Source: Chitinimonas_A lacunae (GTDB taxonomy: Bacteria; Pseudomonadota; Gammaproteobacteria; Burkholderiales; Chitinimonadaceae). From it: a stretch of DNA of 64,000 nt. The notes under the pieces were generated by a model that saw only the letters and a list, made by a program, of their open reading frames with translations, did no database searches and was not told the DNA's origin. This document shows, piece after piece, positions 30,008-38,340 of this stretch. The stretch covers positions 4,278,001 to 4,342,000 of the forward strand of contig NZ_JBHSBU010000001.1 in NCBI RefSeq assembly GCF_042650885.1, in the 5' to 3' direction. Position 1 is the first letter of the stretch. Each line of letters opens with the position of its first letter. The translations under genes were made by a program, and so were the position numbers.

Positions 30008-30325
30008 TCAGGGCCGCGATACCAGACGGCTGGGCTGCGAGGCGAACCAGGCGGAGACATTGTCGATGTCGGTCCGGCTGAGCGCCTGGGCATATGGCAG
30101 CATCACCCCGTTGTTGCGGCTGCCGTTGCGGTAGTCGTGCAGGGCGCGGCGCAGATAGTCGGCATGCTGGCCGGCCAGCACGGGATATTGGGGATTGTCG
30201 CTGTTACCGTCAATCTTGTGGCAGGCGGCACAGACCTGTTCGGCCTTGGCCCGGCCGGCGGCGAGATCGGCAGCCGCGACCTGGGCGGCAAGCAGGGTAA
30301 GGCAGACGGCGGAAAGATGGCGCAT
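30008..30325 (-). CDS. Periplasmic cytochrome c, class I (c553-like)
   Basis: A 105-residue exported monohaem cytochrome. Signal peptide MRHLSAVCLTLLAAQVAAA, haem site CAACH at about residue 32-36, and a C-terminal Met region (NNGVMLPYAQALS) for the sixth ligand. Electron carrier in the periplasm. It lies 11 bases after a second small cytochrome c with the same AGQHADYL segment, so the two are a tandem duplicate operon. ATG 30325 is better placed than the ATG at 30334 relative to GAGG. A terminator follows. Confidence 0.85.
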   Translation of the reverse strand: MRHLSAVCLTLLAAQVAAADLAAGRAKAEQVCAACHKIDGNSDNPQYPVLAGQHADYLRRALHDYRNGSRNNGVMLPYAQALSRTDIDNVSAWFASQPSRLVSRP

Positions 30326-30336
30326 GGTGGTCATCC

Positions 30337-30660
30337 TCAGGGAGTCGGTTTCTGGACGGCGTAGTAGGCAGCGAGGTCGAGGATGTCCTGATCGGACAAT
30401 TGCGACGCCACCGCCCGCATGGTCGGATGCTTGCGCGCCCCGCTGCGGTAGGCAGTCAGCGCGGCCGCCAGATAGTCGGCGTGTTGGCCGCCGATGCGCG
30501 GGACGTGGTACACCACGGGATAGGCCGCCTTATAGTCCGGAATGCCGTGACAGCCGACGCACATCGAATTCTTGCGTGCCCCGGCCTGCGGATTGCCGGC
30601 GGCCTGGGCTGCCAGGGGCAGCACCATCATGGCCATCAGCGCCAGAAGTTTGCCTTGCAT
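30337..30660 (-). CDS. Periplasmic cytochrome c, class I (c553-like)
   Basis: A 107-residue exported monohaem cytochrome, first gene of a two-cytochrome operon. Signal peptide to about residue 20 (LPLAAQA), haem site CVGCH at 34-38, IGGQHADYLAAALTAYRSGARKH (a pattern shared with the downstream paralogue), and Met81 as probable axial ligand in HPTMRAVASQLSD. GGAGG precedes the ATG by a normal distance. Its partner oxidase or reductase is not in the window; ccoS 13 kb away at least shows that a cbb3 oxidase exists in this organism. Confidence 0.87.
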   Translation of the reverse strand: MQGKLLALMAMMVLPLAAQAAGNPQAGARKNSMCVGCHGIPDYKAAYPVVYHVPRIGGQHADYLAAALTAYRSGARKHPTMRAVASQLSDQDILDLAAYYAVQKPTP

Positions 30661-31016
30661 AGTCTCTCTACCTCCCTTGTTGGAATTGTGTGGGTCAGGC
30701 AGGAACGCCAGACTGCGGCGTCGGGAAGCGCCTGAAAAGTCCCGGGCATTGTATGAGCCGCCCGTCCGCTTGCCAATCGCCCGCACAGGCCGCCCGGGGC
30801 CGGGCCAAACGAACGCCCGCCGGCGATACGGCCGATCGCTCAATGAGCCATCGATCACCATTGCTTGATTGGCCGGGTAGAAGCAGCAAGCGGTGGGCTG
30901 ATGGGTTCCGCTCTGTCTTGCTGTGGCGTCCGGATCGGACGAGGCGACAGGAATTGGGCGAGGCGGCCCGAGGGCGCCTCATGGTGACTCGCTCAGCTCA
31001 AGCGAGTGCTCCGGGG
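30661..31016. other. Intergenic region upstream of the cytochromes
   Basis: 356 bases between two minus-strand genes. It contains a hairpin at 30987-31007 (ACTCGCT / AGCGAGT), right after the methyltransferase stop, and otherwise nothing recognisable. Confidence 0.45.
30987..31007 (-). terminator. Hairpin after the methyltransferase gene
   Basis: ACTCGCT and AGCGAGT pair around CAGCTCA ten bases beyond the stop codon. There is no T-run, so the terminator call is tentative. Confidence 0.4.
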
Positions 31017-31793
31017 TCAGGGGGTAGGCTTATGCGGCGCTTCGCTGTCGGGGTGGGCCTGGTAGTCGAGTGCGCCGACCACTGCCTGCGGCCGGGCCAC
31101 CGGGGTGGTGGATTTCTTCCAGGCCGGCGCGATCAGCCGCATGCCGCGCACCCGTTTGACGGCTTCGAGGCAGTAGAGCGCGCCGCCCACGGGCCACCAG
31201 CGATCGCCGGCGAACTCCAGGAATTCGAATTGCTCGACCCAGGCACTGCGCGAGAAGGGAGGCGCGTAGCAGTGGATACGGCTGCTACAGGGTTCGAGCC
31301 CCAGAAGCGCCAGCCAGTCCTTGACCCGGGGCAGGGTGAGGAAATTGCCGGCCCAGGGCATGCCGCGCCGTCGATGGAGGGTGCGGGTCAGGCCCCACAG
31401 GCTCCAGGGATTGAAACCGGTCAGCACCAAGCGGCCTTCGGGCATCAGCACCCGTTCGGCTTCGCGCAGCACTTCATGTGGGTCGGGGTGGAAATCGAGG
31501 GTATGAGGCAGGATCAGCAGATCGATGCTGGCGGTAGGCAGCGGCAACTGGGCCGGATCGCAGCGCAGCTGGGCGCCTTCGCAGCGACCGGCGATCAGGC
31601 GGGTCGGCATCCGGTTGGCGCGCAGGAAATCGTATTCGGGCAACTCGATCTGTACCGCGTAATAGCCGAACAGGTCGGCCACGGTATGATCGAAGAAACT
31701 TTGTTCGCGCTGTGCGATATAGCGCCCGAGCGGGGTGGACAGCCAGATGCTGAAATCGTGGTGCGCCGTCTCGGGCGGAGAAAAGGAGGGCAT
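31017..31793 (-). CDS. Class I SAM-dependent methyltransferase
   Basis: A 258-residue methyltransferase that is a regular neighbour of gloB and rnhA in beta- and gammaproteobacteria. N-terminal WLSTPLGRYIAQREQSFF is typical of that family. The Rossmann part includes LPLPTASIDLLILPHTLDF and a post-motif region EAERVLMPEGRLVLTGFNPWSLWGL. The usual GxGxG motif I is not obvious, so the SAM site is degenerate or shifted. The substrate is unknown. Its start codon abuts that of gloB in CATATG, with the genes diverging. Confidence 0.75.
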   Translation of the reverse strand: MPSFSPPETAHHDFSIWLSTPLGRYIAQREQSFFDHTVADLFGYYAVQIELPEYDFLRANRMPTRLIAGRCEGAQLRCDPAQLPLPTASIDLLILPHTLDFHPDPHEVLREAERVLMPEGRLVLTGFNPWSLWGLTRTLHRRRGMPWAGNFLTLPRVKDWLALLGLEPCSSRIHCYAPPFSRSAWVEQFEFLEFAGDRWWPVGGALYCLEAVKRVRGMRLIAPAWKKSTTPVARPQAVVGALDYQAHPDSEAPHKPTP

Positions 31794-32546
31794 ATGGAGA
31801 TCGTTCCGGTTCCGATACTCAGGGACAATTATATCTGGCTAGGGCGGGCGGGGTCGCTCGCGTTCGTCGTCGACCCGGGCGAGGCGGCCCCGTTGGAAGA
31901 CTATCTGACCCGCCATCGGCTGAAGCTATCCGCGATTCTGCTGACCCACCATCATGGCGACCATATCGGCGGCGTTGCGGCATTGCGGCAAGACGGTGCG
32001 GTGCCGGTCTATGGGCCGGCCAGTCTCTCGCTGGTCGATCATCCAGTCGGCGATGGCGACAGCGTGCACCTGACCGACTTCGGACTCAAGCTGCAAGTGC
32101 TGGCCGTACCGGGTCATACGCTTGATCATCTGGCCTACTGGGGCGATGGCGTCCTGTTCTGTGGTGACACCCTGTTTGCCTGCGGCTGCGGCCGACTGTT
32201 CGAGGGCAGCCCCGCCCAGATGCAGTCCTCGCTGGCCCGGCTGGCGGCCTTGCCGGCCGATACCCGGGTCTATTGCACCCACGAATATACCGAGTCCAAC
32301 GAGCGCTTTGCCCGGGTGGTCGAACCCGATAATCGGGAACTTCAGCGCCGCTCGCTGGTCGATAGCGCGTCGCGTGCCGAGGGCCGTCCCACCTTGCCCA
32401 GCACGCTGGCCCTGGAACGTGCGACCAATCCTTTTCTGCGCTGGGACGCCCCGGCGGTCGTGGCCGCCGCCCGTTGCCACGGTGCTGCCAGTGACGATCC
32501 GGTCGAGGTATTTGCGGCCCTGCGTCGCTGGAAAGACGGCTTCTAG
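31794..32546 (+). CDS. gloB: Hydroxyacylglutathione hydrolase (glyoxalase II)
   Basis: A 250-residue metallo-beta-lactamase fold enzyme that hydrolyses S-D-lactoylglutathione to lactate and glutathione, completing methylglyoxal detoxification. Metal ligands H52, H54, D56 and H57 lie in THHHGDHIGG. Further ligands are in VPGHTLDHLAYW (about 109), GDTLFACGCGRLFEG and CTHEYTESN. The C-terminal half carries the glyoxalase-II glutathione-binding region. ATG 31794 has GGAGGG upstream; long upstream frames are shadows. Divergent to the methyltransferase. Confidence 0.93.
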   Translation: MEIVPVPILRDNYIWLGRAGSLAFVVDPGEAAPLEDYLTRHRLKLSAILLTHHHGDHIGGVAALRQDGAVPVYGPASLSLVDHPVGDGDSVHLTDFGLKLQVLAVPGHTLDHLAYWGDGVLFCGDTLFACGCGRLFEGSPAQMQSSLARLAALPADTRVYCTHEYTESNERFARVVEPDNRELQRRSLVDSASRAEGRPTLPSTLALERATNPFLRWDAPAVVAAARCHGAASDDPVEVFAALRRWKDGF

Positions 32547-32696
32547 CGCCGGTTTTGGCCACACTCTGTCGGTCTCGTTTTGCTTGCATGTGCTTCATTT
32601 GACGAGGCTTTTTGATTGACACCGGCCCTGGCGCCTCGCTACCATCGCGGCTCAACAGACCACGGGGCCGACCTGCGCCCGAACTTCAAGAATACG

Positions 32697-34370
32697 ATGC
32701 AGCGTACCGAATCCCGACTCGTCCCGCTTGTCGTCCTGCTTGCCGGCGCCCTGCTGCTGCCAGCCCAGGCTGGGACGCCCAACCCCCCCGCCGTCGCGCC
32801 GCTCGTCACCGAGCAGGCCGCTCCCGCCGACGGGGCACCCCTGCCGGCCCTGGCGCCGATCGACACCCTGGGCTCCCAGCCCGCCGTGATCAACAACCCC
32901 GATCTTGCCACCCCCGCTCCGATGCCCACCTTGCAGCCGGCCGCTGCGCCGACTGACGATCTGTGGGAACGGATACGACTGGGTTTCCGGCTCGACGACC
33001 TCAATAACCCGCTGGTGCAGCAGCACGAGCGGATGTATACCCGCCATCCCGAATACTTGCAGCGCGTGATCGAGCGCAGCCGGCGCTATCTGTACTTTAT
33101 CGTCAGCGAAGTCGAGCGCCGCGGCATGCCGACCGAAGTCGCGCTGCTGCCCATCGTCGAGAGCGCTTTTGACCCCAAGGCCGAATCGTTCGCCCGGGCC
33201 TCGGGCATGTGGCAGTTCATTCCCTCGACCGGCCAGCGCTACGGACTCGAGCGCACCTGGTGGTACGACGGCCGCCGCGATGTGATGGCTGCCACCTACG
33301 CCGCGCTCGACTATCTGCAAGATCTCTACAATCTGTTCGGCGACTGGCATCTGGCCCTGGCCGCCTACAACTGGGGCGAGGGCGGCGTGGGCCGGGCCGT
33401 TGCCAAGTCTCGCGCCAAGGGCCTCGAAGGCGACTTCGACAGCATCAAGAAGCCGCGCGAGACCGAAAACTATGTGCCGAAGCTGATCGCGATCCGCAAT
33501 ATCATCGCCAACCCGTCGGCCTACGGCGTGACGGTGCCGGCCGTGCCCAACCGTCCCTACTTCCAGCCTGTCAGCACCGGCCGCCATATCGATGTCCGTC
33601 TGGCCGCCAAACTGGCCGAGACCACGGTCGAGGAAGTGCTGAAGCTCAATCCCGGTCTGATCCGGCCGGTATTTGCCCATAAAGACGATCGCAAACTGCT
33701 GCTGCCGGTCGAGAAGGTGCAGACCTTCGAGCAGAACCTACAGCAGTACGACAAGCCGCTGTTGTCGTGGCAGCCCTATGTGACCAAGCGGGGCGAATCC
33801 TTGCAGTCGATCGCCGAGCGCTTCGAGATTGCGCTGGCTGAACTGCGCGAGATCAACAAGCTCGGCAAGGACCAGACCGCCCGCGGCCAGACCATCCTGG
33901 TGCCGATCCTGCCCGATGTCGATCCGACCCCACGGCAGGACCTGGCCACCTTGATGGCGGCAAGCCAGCAGGCGCGTCAGCAGGAAGTTGACGCCGAAGC
34001 GCCGCGTGAGCCGGCCCAGCGCCCGAACAAGGCTGCCGTCTATCGGGTGGCGCGGGGCGACAGCATCTTCTCGATTGCCCGCCGCCACGATATTTCGGTG
34101 GCAGAACTCAAGCGCCAGAACGGCCTGTCTTCCAACCGGCTCAAGCAAGGCCAGGAACTGCGCATCGTCAGCGCCGACGCGCGAGGCGAGAGCGCCAGCC
34201 GCGCCAAGCCTGCGCGGGCGGTCAAGACCTATGTGGTCCGCCGGGGCGACAGCCTCGATATCATCGCCCGCCGCCACGACGTCAGCGTGGCCGACCTCAA
34301 GCGCTGGAACCAGGGCGCCGGTCGGGTGCTCAAGGTCGGGCTGAAGCTGGAAATCCGCAACGACAGCTGA
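32697..34370 (+). CDS. mltD: Membrane-bound lytic murein transglycosylase D with three LysM repeats
   Basis: A 557-residue peptidoglycan-cleaving enzyme. Signal peptide about 1-25 (LLLPAQA, then GTPNPP) without a lipobox cysteine, unlike E. coli MltD, so it may be soluble. After a proline-rich linker the SLT domain has the catalytic Glu in LLPIVESAFDPKAESF and GMWQFIPSTGQRYGL, then AAYNWGEGGVGRAV. LysM repeats at about 358-401, 446-487 and 509-551 (YVVRRGDSLDIIARRHDVSV type) bind glycan. The neighbouring methyltransferase/gloB/mltD order is common in proteobacteria. Confidence 0.9.
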   Translation: MQRTESRLVPLVVLLAGALLLPAQAGTPNPPAVAPLVTEQAAPADGAPLPALAPIDTLGSQPAVINNPDLATPAPMPTLQPAAAPTDDLWERIRLGFRLDDLNNPLVQQHERMYTRHPEYLQRVIERSRRYLYFIVSEVERRGMPTEVALLPIVESAFDPKAESFARASGMWQFIPSTGQRYGLERTWWYDGRRDVMAATYAALDYLQDLYNLFGDWHLALAAYNWGEGGVGRAVAKSRAKGLEGDFDSIKKPRETENYVPKLIAIRNIIANPSAYGVTVPAVPNRPYFQPVSTGRHIDVRLAAKLAETTVEEVLKLNPGLIRPVFAHKDDRKLLLPVEKVQTFEQNLQQYDKPLLSWQPYVTKRGESLQSIAERFEIALAELREINKLGKDQTARGQTILVPILPDVDPTPRQDLATLMAASQQARQQEVDAEAPREPAQRPNKAAVYRVARGDSIFSIARRHDISVAELKRQNGLSSNRLKQGQELRIVSADARGESASRAKPARAVKTYVVRRGDSLDIIARRHDVSVADLKRWNQGAGRVLKVGLKLEIRNDS

Positions 34371-34486
34371 TCCGGTTTTAGCTGCCGATCGTGTCAAGGG
34401 CCGGGCAGTCGTGGGCTGCGTCAGCCGCCAGGCGGCGTTTCCGGCTTCTGACGACCGCAGCGGTGGTGGATGAATCGGCAAGTCTG

Positions 34487-34550
34487 TTTTTCCGACTCGT
34501 CCGCTGGCGGTTCCGGGTTCGACTCGGACGTACAGTGAGCACCCTCGACT
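34487..34550 (+). repeat. Possible second repeat family, copy A
   Basis: Aligns by eye with 41248-41311: both have TTTTTC, TCCG, TT.CG.G.TT, CTCGGAC and GTGAGC in the same order and nearly the same spacing. Only two copies were found. Confidence 0.4.
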
Positions 34551-34671
34551 GATGCTGTGGAGCGCCGGTTGGCAGGCAGATCGGCGAGAGTCCGGCCCGG
34601 CCGATGTTCGGCTAGTAATGGCCCTAGCTGATTGAGTAGTTGTTTAATTTCTAATTGATTCCGGCGACTTG

Positions 34672-34685
34672 TCTAGCAGACTATT
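34672..34685 (-). repeat. Short intergenic motif AATAGTCTGCTAGA
   Basis: The minus strand reads AATAGTCTGCTAGA, the same core as the copies at 3049 and 9785. Confidence 0.5.
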
Positions 34686-34818
34686 GGCCGGTTTTTTTGA
34701 TTTATTCGGGTAAGCCTGATTTTCGACCAAGGTTCCGTTGGGGCTAGTGCAAGCCCCGGAGCGGATCGGCTAGACTGGTAGCACTGCTGTTCGACAGCTT
34801 GGCGCAAGGAGGCGCGCA

Positions 34819-35601
34819 ATGCTTCGGGCCTGCCTCGTCCTATTTGCCTATTTTTGTAGCGTCGCCGCCTGGGCGGCGCCTGCCATGCCCGATCGGCTGG
34901 TCTTCGCGCTACGGCCGCTGCCCCCCTATATGATGGTTGAAGGCGGCCGTTTTACCGGTTCGCATGTCGAAATCATCGGTCGCCTGGCCACTGCGCTCGG
35001 GGTACGGCTCGAGATCGTCGAATGTCCGCTGGCCCGCTGTCTCAAGCTGCTGGAAGACGGCAGTGCCGATGTGTCGATGGGGCTGGTGGCCTCGCCCGAG
35101 CGCGAGGTGTATGCCGCCTTCCTGCTGCCACCTTATGCCCATGCGGTCCCGACCTATTTCTTCCAGCGCACCAACGATCTGCGCGAGGTACGTGAGTACA
35201 ACGATCTGCGCAATCTGCGCATCGGGGTAGTCAACGGGCTGCGTTATTTCGACGAGTTCGACAAGGACCAGACGCTGCAAAAAGACTTCGCCCCCAATAC
35301 CGAAACCAATTTCCGCAAACTGCTGGCCGGTCGGCTCGATGTGGTACCGGCTGGAGCCAATGTCGGGACGCGGTTTGAATCCGACCCCGAATTCGCCGGC
35401 AAGTTGAAGCGCGCTTCCTATGTGCGGCAGAACAGCACGCTGCGCCAGATTTCCCTGTCGCGCCGTTCCCCCTGGTTCGGCCACCGCGCGCTGATGGAGC
35501 GCAAGTTGGCGCAATTGGTCGATAGCGGTGAGATCGCCAATATCCTCAAATATTACGAGACCGCTTATCTCAGCGCGTGTCGCAAGTCCCAGCGATGCTG
35601 A
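34819..35601 (+). CDS. Orphan periplasmic solute-binding protein, family 3
   Basis: A 260-residue exported protein of the amino-acid-type (SBP_bac_3) fold. Signal peptide to about residue 19 (SVAAWA). FALRPLPPYMMVEGGRFTGSHVEIIGRLA is the typical N-lobe start, and LLEDGSADVSMGLVASPERE matches the family D-V-x-x-G region. GGAGG lies upstream of the ATG. No permease or ATPase genes are next to it. Many such orphan proteins act with sensor kinases or unknown partners; the ligand cannot be read. A paralogue with the same architecture lies at 37485. Confidence 0.8.
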   Translation: MLRACLVLFAYFCSVAAWAAPAMPDRLVFALRPLPPYMMVEGGRFTGSHVEIIGRLATALGVRLEIVECPLARCLKLLEDGSADVSMGLVASPEREVYAAFLLPPYAHAVPTYFFQRTNDLREVREYNDLRNLRIGVVNGLRYFDEFDKDQTLQKDFAPNTETNFRKLLAGRLDVVPAGANVGTRFESDPEFAGKLKRASYVRQNSTLRQISLSRRSPWFGHRALMERKLAQLVDSGEIANILKYYETAYLSACRKSQRC

Positions 35602-35705
35602 CGCCCGTCGGCCCCATTTGGCCGGTTCGCCGGCCGGTCGCACAATCCCTGAATCGACAGCCATAGGATCACCCCTCCGATCCGTGCCGGGTTTCGGACC
35701 ACACT

Positions 35706-37196
35706 ATGCTCGGACGCCTACTCTCCACCCTTCATGACGACGCGCCGCTCAAAGCGGCGCGCGGCGTGCTTGAACGGCTGCCCAGACTGTCACCGATGGT
35801 GGCGCTGGACGAGCTGTACGGCTGCCTGCGCAAGGGTTTGGGCGATTCGCCGGGCACCGAGGGCGCGCGCCGGCTGCTTGAGCTGGTGGAGCCGGCCGCC
35901 ACCGCCCTGGCCGAGCAGGTCGAGCATGAGATGGCGGTGGCCTATGCCCATCCGGTACGACGTCAATTGCTGGGCAAACCACTGGTCCTGCTGGCCGATC
36001 AACTGGGCAATGCCTATTACCTCGAAGCGCTGCGCGAGGCTGCTGCCATCAAGAAAGAAGACGGCAACCGCGAAGTGCTGATTCAACTGGTGTCGTCCTG
36101 CTATCACTGGCTGGGCATCAGCCAGCTGGCTCGGGTGCTCCATGAGGCCGTGCCGACGCCGTTCCCCTGGGATAGCGTGGTGGTGCTGTACCGCGCGCTG
36201 ATCCATCTGGCGGGTCTGTACGGCAAGGATGCCGTCCCGGCCGACCGCGAACCGGCCCGCTCGCTGGCCGCACTCCTGCTTGCCGCCGATGCCTATGCCG
36301 CGGCCGGCAGCGCGGCCGAGCGGATAGTCGGGGCGCGGGTGGCTCGCGCCATGGCAGGTGAAGTGCTCCACGGTACCTCGTTCCGCCGCCAGACACCGCT
36401 GTGGTTCAACGAGGAAGCCGGCGCGGCGGTGCGTCTGGTGGGCTGGGAACAGGTCGAGCGCGACGGCGACGCCCTGTTCTATGGCACCGATGCCGCCGCC
36501 CGCGCCACCCTCGATCTGGCGCGCCGCATGATGTCGGGCAACGGTCCCGATTGGTTGCGCAAGGAAGAGGCCTGGCGCGGCGTGCGCACCGACTGGCTAC
36601 GCCGGCTCGCCCAGTGCTGGACCCGCCTGCCCGGCCGGGCCCGGCGCAGCGACTGTTCCCGTCTGGGTGAGGCCCGGGCGGCGTTCGATTTTCTGCGGAT
36701 TCGCGGTCTGATGGCGCAGAAGTCGGCCCGGTTGCCGGCCAACGATCCGCTGATCTGGCCCGCCGTGCTCGACGACGCCGATCAGGGCGGCATCGGCCTG
36801 ACCCTGCCCGGTGCGGCTGCGGGCGCGGCTGGACGGCTGCTGGCGCTCTACTGGGGTGCCCAGGGTGGCTGGTGGCTGGCCCTGGTCTCACGCGCCCATA
36901 GCGAGGACGATGGCCGACTCTACCTGTCGGCCCGCTGGCTGGGCCGTGAGGCCGAAGCGGTGCGTCTGGCGCCGGACGACCCGGTCGATCCGGTGCGCCC
37001 GCAAGTGCTCTACCTGCCGCCCGATGCGCTCAACGGCCATCGCGCCACCTTGCTGCTCGACCGCAACTATCTCAACGTCGGCTGCCGCTACTTCGGCCAG
37101 CTCGGCGGGGTGGACGCTCAACTGATCCCCGGCCCGCTCGAAGCGCTCGGTCCCAATCTGTGGCGCTGTCAGTGCGAAGTCAAATTACTGTCCTGA
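35706..37196 (+). CDS. Conserved-looking hypothetical protein, unknown function
   Basis: A 496-residue cytoplasmic protein that I do not recognise. The N-terminal two thirds are alpha-helical and Ala/Leu-rich, with no signal peptide or membrane helix. The C-terminal third contains LGEARAAFDFLRIRGLMAQ and a probably beta-rich end (RATLLLDRNYLNVGCRYFGQ, then LWRCQCEVKLLS). Possible relatives are c-di-GMP effector-like proteins, but no RxxxR/D-x-S-x-x-G PilZ motif is present, so no function is assigned. It stands between two orphan binding-protein genes. No clear ribosome site is visible before the ATG. Confidence 0.6.
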   Translation: MLGRLLSTLHDDAPLKAARGVLERLPRLSPMVALDELYGCLRKGLGDSPGTEGARRLLELVEPAATALAEQVEHEMAVAYAHPVRRQLLGKPLVLLADQLGNAYYLEALREAAAIKKEDGNREVLIQLVSSCYHWLGISQLARVLHEAVPTPFPWDSVVVLYRALIHLAGLYGKDAVPADREPARSLAALLLAADAYAAAGSAAERIVGARVARAMAGEVLHGTSFRRQTPLWFNEEAGAAVRLVGWEQVERDGDALFYGTDAAARATLDLARRMMSGNGPDWLRKEEAWRGVRTDWLRRLAQCWTRLPGRARRSDCSRLGEARAAFDFLRIRGLMAQKSARLPANDPLIWPAVLDDADQGGIGLTLPGAAAGAAGRLLALYWGAQGGWWLALVSRAHSEDDGRLYLSARWLGREAEAVRLAPDDPVDPVRPQVLYLPPDALNGHRATLLLDRNYLNVGCRYFGQLGGVDAQLIPGPLEALGPNLWRCQCEVKLLS

Positions 37197-37234
37197 CCCG
37201 CCAGACCGCCGTATCCCTTGCGGCCAGCCACTAA

Positions 37235-37336
37235 GCATTTCCCTCTAAATCGGCGTCGCTGCTAAACCTGGTGGGGCGCTGTACGCCTGCGCTTTGAGGT
37301 CCGGACACGCTGAGGCCGAATTGGCTGGAAATGCGC
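37235..37336 (+). repeat. GCGCATTTCC-family repeat, copy 3
   Basis: About 102 bases, starting GCATTTCC and ending GGAAATGCGC, with internal AAATCGGCGTCGCTGC, GGCGCTGTACGCCTGCGC and TTTGAGGTCCGGACACGC. It matches the inverted copy at 43017-43114 over nearly its full length. Confidence 0.85.
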
Positions 37337-37484
37337 TAGCTCACGCGCCATCGACCTCTCCAGTGCATCCGCCGCCAGCTCACCGTCAAGCCAGCAATCG
37401 CCGTGGTCGATTGTCAGCCTGAGGCTGACTCGATGATCGTCCTGGCCTACAAAGGGAACAGGACATCGAGAAGGAGCACTGCGC

Positions 37485-38234
37485 ATGGTGCGCGCCCTCC
37501 CTTTTGTGCTGGTCAGTTTGCTGGCGAGCGCCGCCCTGGCGGCCGAGGAGCGTGAAATGCTGATCGCCACGCTCGAATGGCCGCCCTATGTCGGCGCTGC
37601 CCTGCCACAGCAAGGGCTGTCGGCGCGGATCGTCAGCGAGGCCGCCAAGGCTGCCGGTTATCGGGTGCGTTATCGCTACTATCCCTGGAACCGCGCCGTC
37701 TATCTGGGCCAGCACGACCCCAGCCATGTCGGCTATTTCCCTGCCTATTACACCGAGGAACGGGCGAAAACCTGCCATTTCACCGCCAGCATCGGTCCGA
37801 GCCCGGTCGGTTTCGTCGAACGGCGCGATGCCCCGGTGGCCTGGACCACCCTGGCCGATCTGCGGGCAATCCCGATCGGGGTGGTGGATGGTTACGCCAA
37901 CGGCCAAGAATTCGATCAGATGGTGGCGCAACGCCAGCTGATGGTCGATCCCGGCGTCAGCGACCAGATGAATATCCAAAAAGTCGGCAATGGCCGCCTG
38001 CGGCTGGCAGTAATCGATACTTACGTGCTCGACTACCTGCTTGCCACCTCGGCCGAGGCCAAGCCGCTGGCCAAGCGGGTACAGCGCAATGTCCGTCTGC
38101 TGAGCGAGTTGAGTCTGCATATCTGCTTCAAGAAAAACGATGCGGGCAGAATGCTCCGTGATGCTGTCGATCAGGGCTTGCGGCAGCTCGATCTGGCACG
38201 GTTGACCAGTGAATACTTCAAGCAATTGAAATAG
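37485..38234 (+). CDS. Orphan periplasmic solute-binding protein, family 3
   Basis: A 249-residue exported binding protein. Signal peptide to about residue 19 (LLASAALA). LIATLEWPPYVGAALPQQGLSARIVSEAAKAAGY is the family N-lobe. The C-lobe ends with LRQLDLARLTSEYFKQLK. AAGGAG is upstream of the ATG. It has no ABC partners nearby and resembles the 34819 protein in design but not closely in sequence. The ligand is unknown. The upstream gap carries a GCGCATTTCC repeat. Confidence 0.8.
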   Translation: MVRALPFVLVSLLASAALAAEEREMLIATLEWPPYVGAALPQQGLSARIVSEAAKAAGYRVRYRYYPWNRAVYLGQHDPSHVGYFPAYYTEERAKTCHFTASIGPSPVGFVERRDAPVAWTTLADLRAIPIGVVDGYANGQEFDQMVAQRQLMVDPGVSDQMNIQKVGNGRLRLAVIDTYVLDYLLATSAEAKPLAKRVQRNVRLLSELSLHICFKKNDAGRMLRDAVDQGLRQLDLARLTSEYFKQLK

Positions 38235-38340
38235 GGGAGGAATGGGGGAGAGGTTGGTGTATAGATAGGGGTGTCTGGATGATTTTTTAAAAAATAGATA
38301 TATGGAAATTTGAGTCTTGCAAACAGTTTGCAGAATTCAT

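Larger units (their letters stand above)
34371..34818. other. Intergenic region after mltD
   Basis: 448 bases. It contains a possible copy of a second repeat (34487-34550), a minus-strand TCTGCTAGA motif at 34672-34685 and an AT-rich block at 34630-34710. The promoter of the following binding-protein gene should be in its right part. Confidence 0.5.

Noticed and set aside
30690..31793. In-frame extension upstream of gloB
   Set aside because: The upstream part is antisense to the methyltransferase and has no similarity to glyoxalase II; the GGAGGG site is directly before ATG 31794.
38280..38340. TTTTTTAAAAAA and TGCAAACAGTTTGCA inverted repeats after the binding-protein gene
   Set aside because: Too short and AT-rich to call a terminator or operator with confidence; recorded only as AT-rich intergenic DNA.
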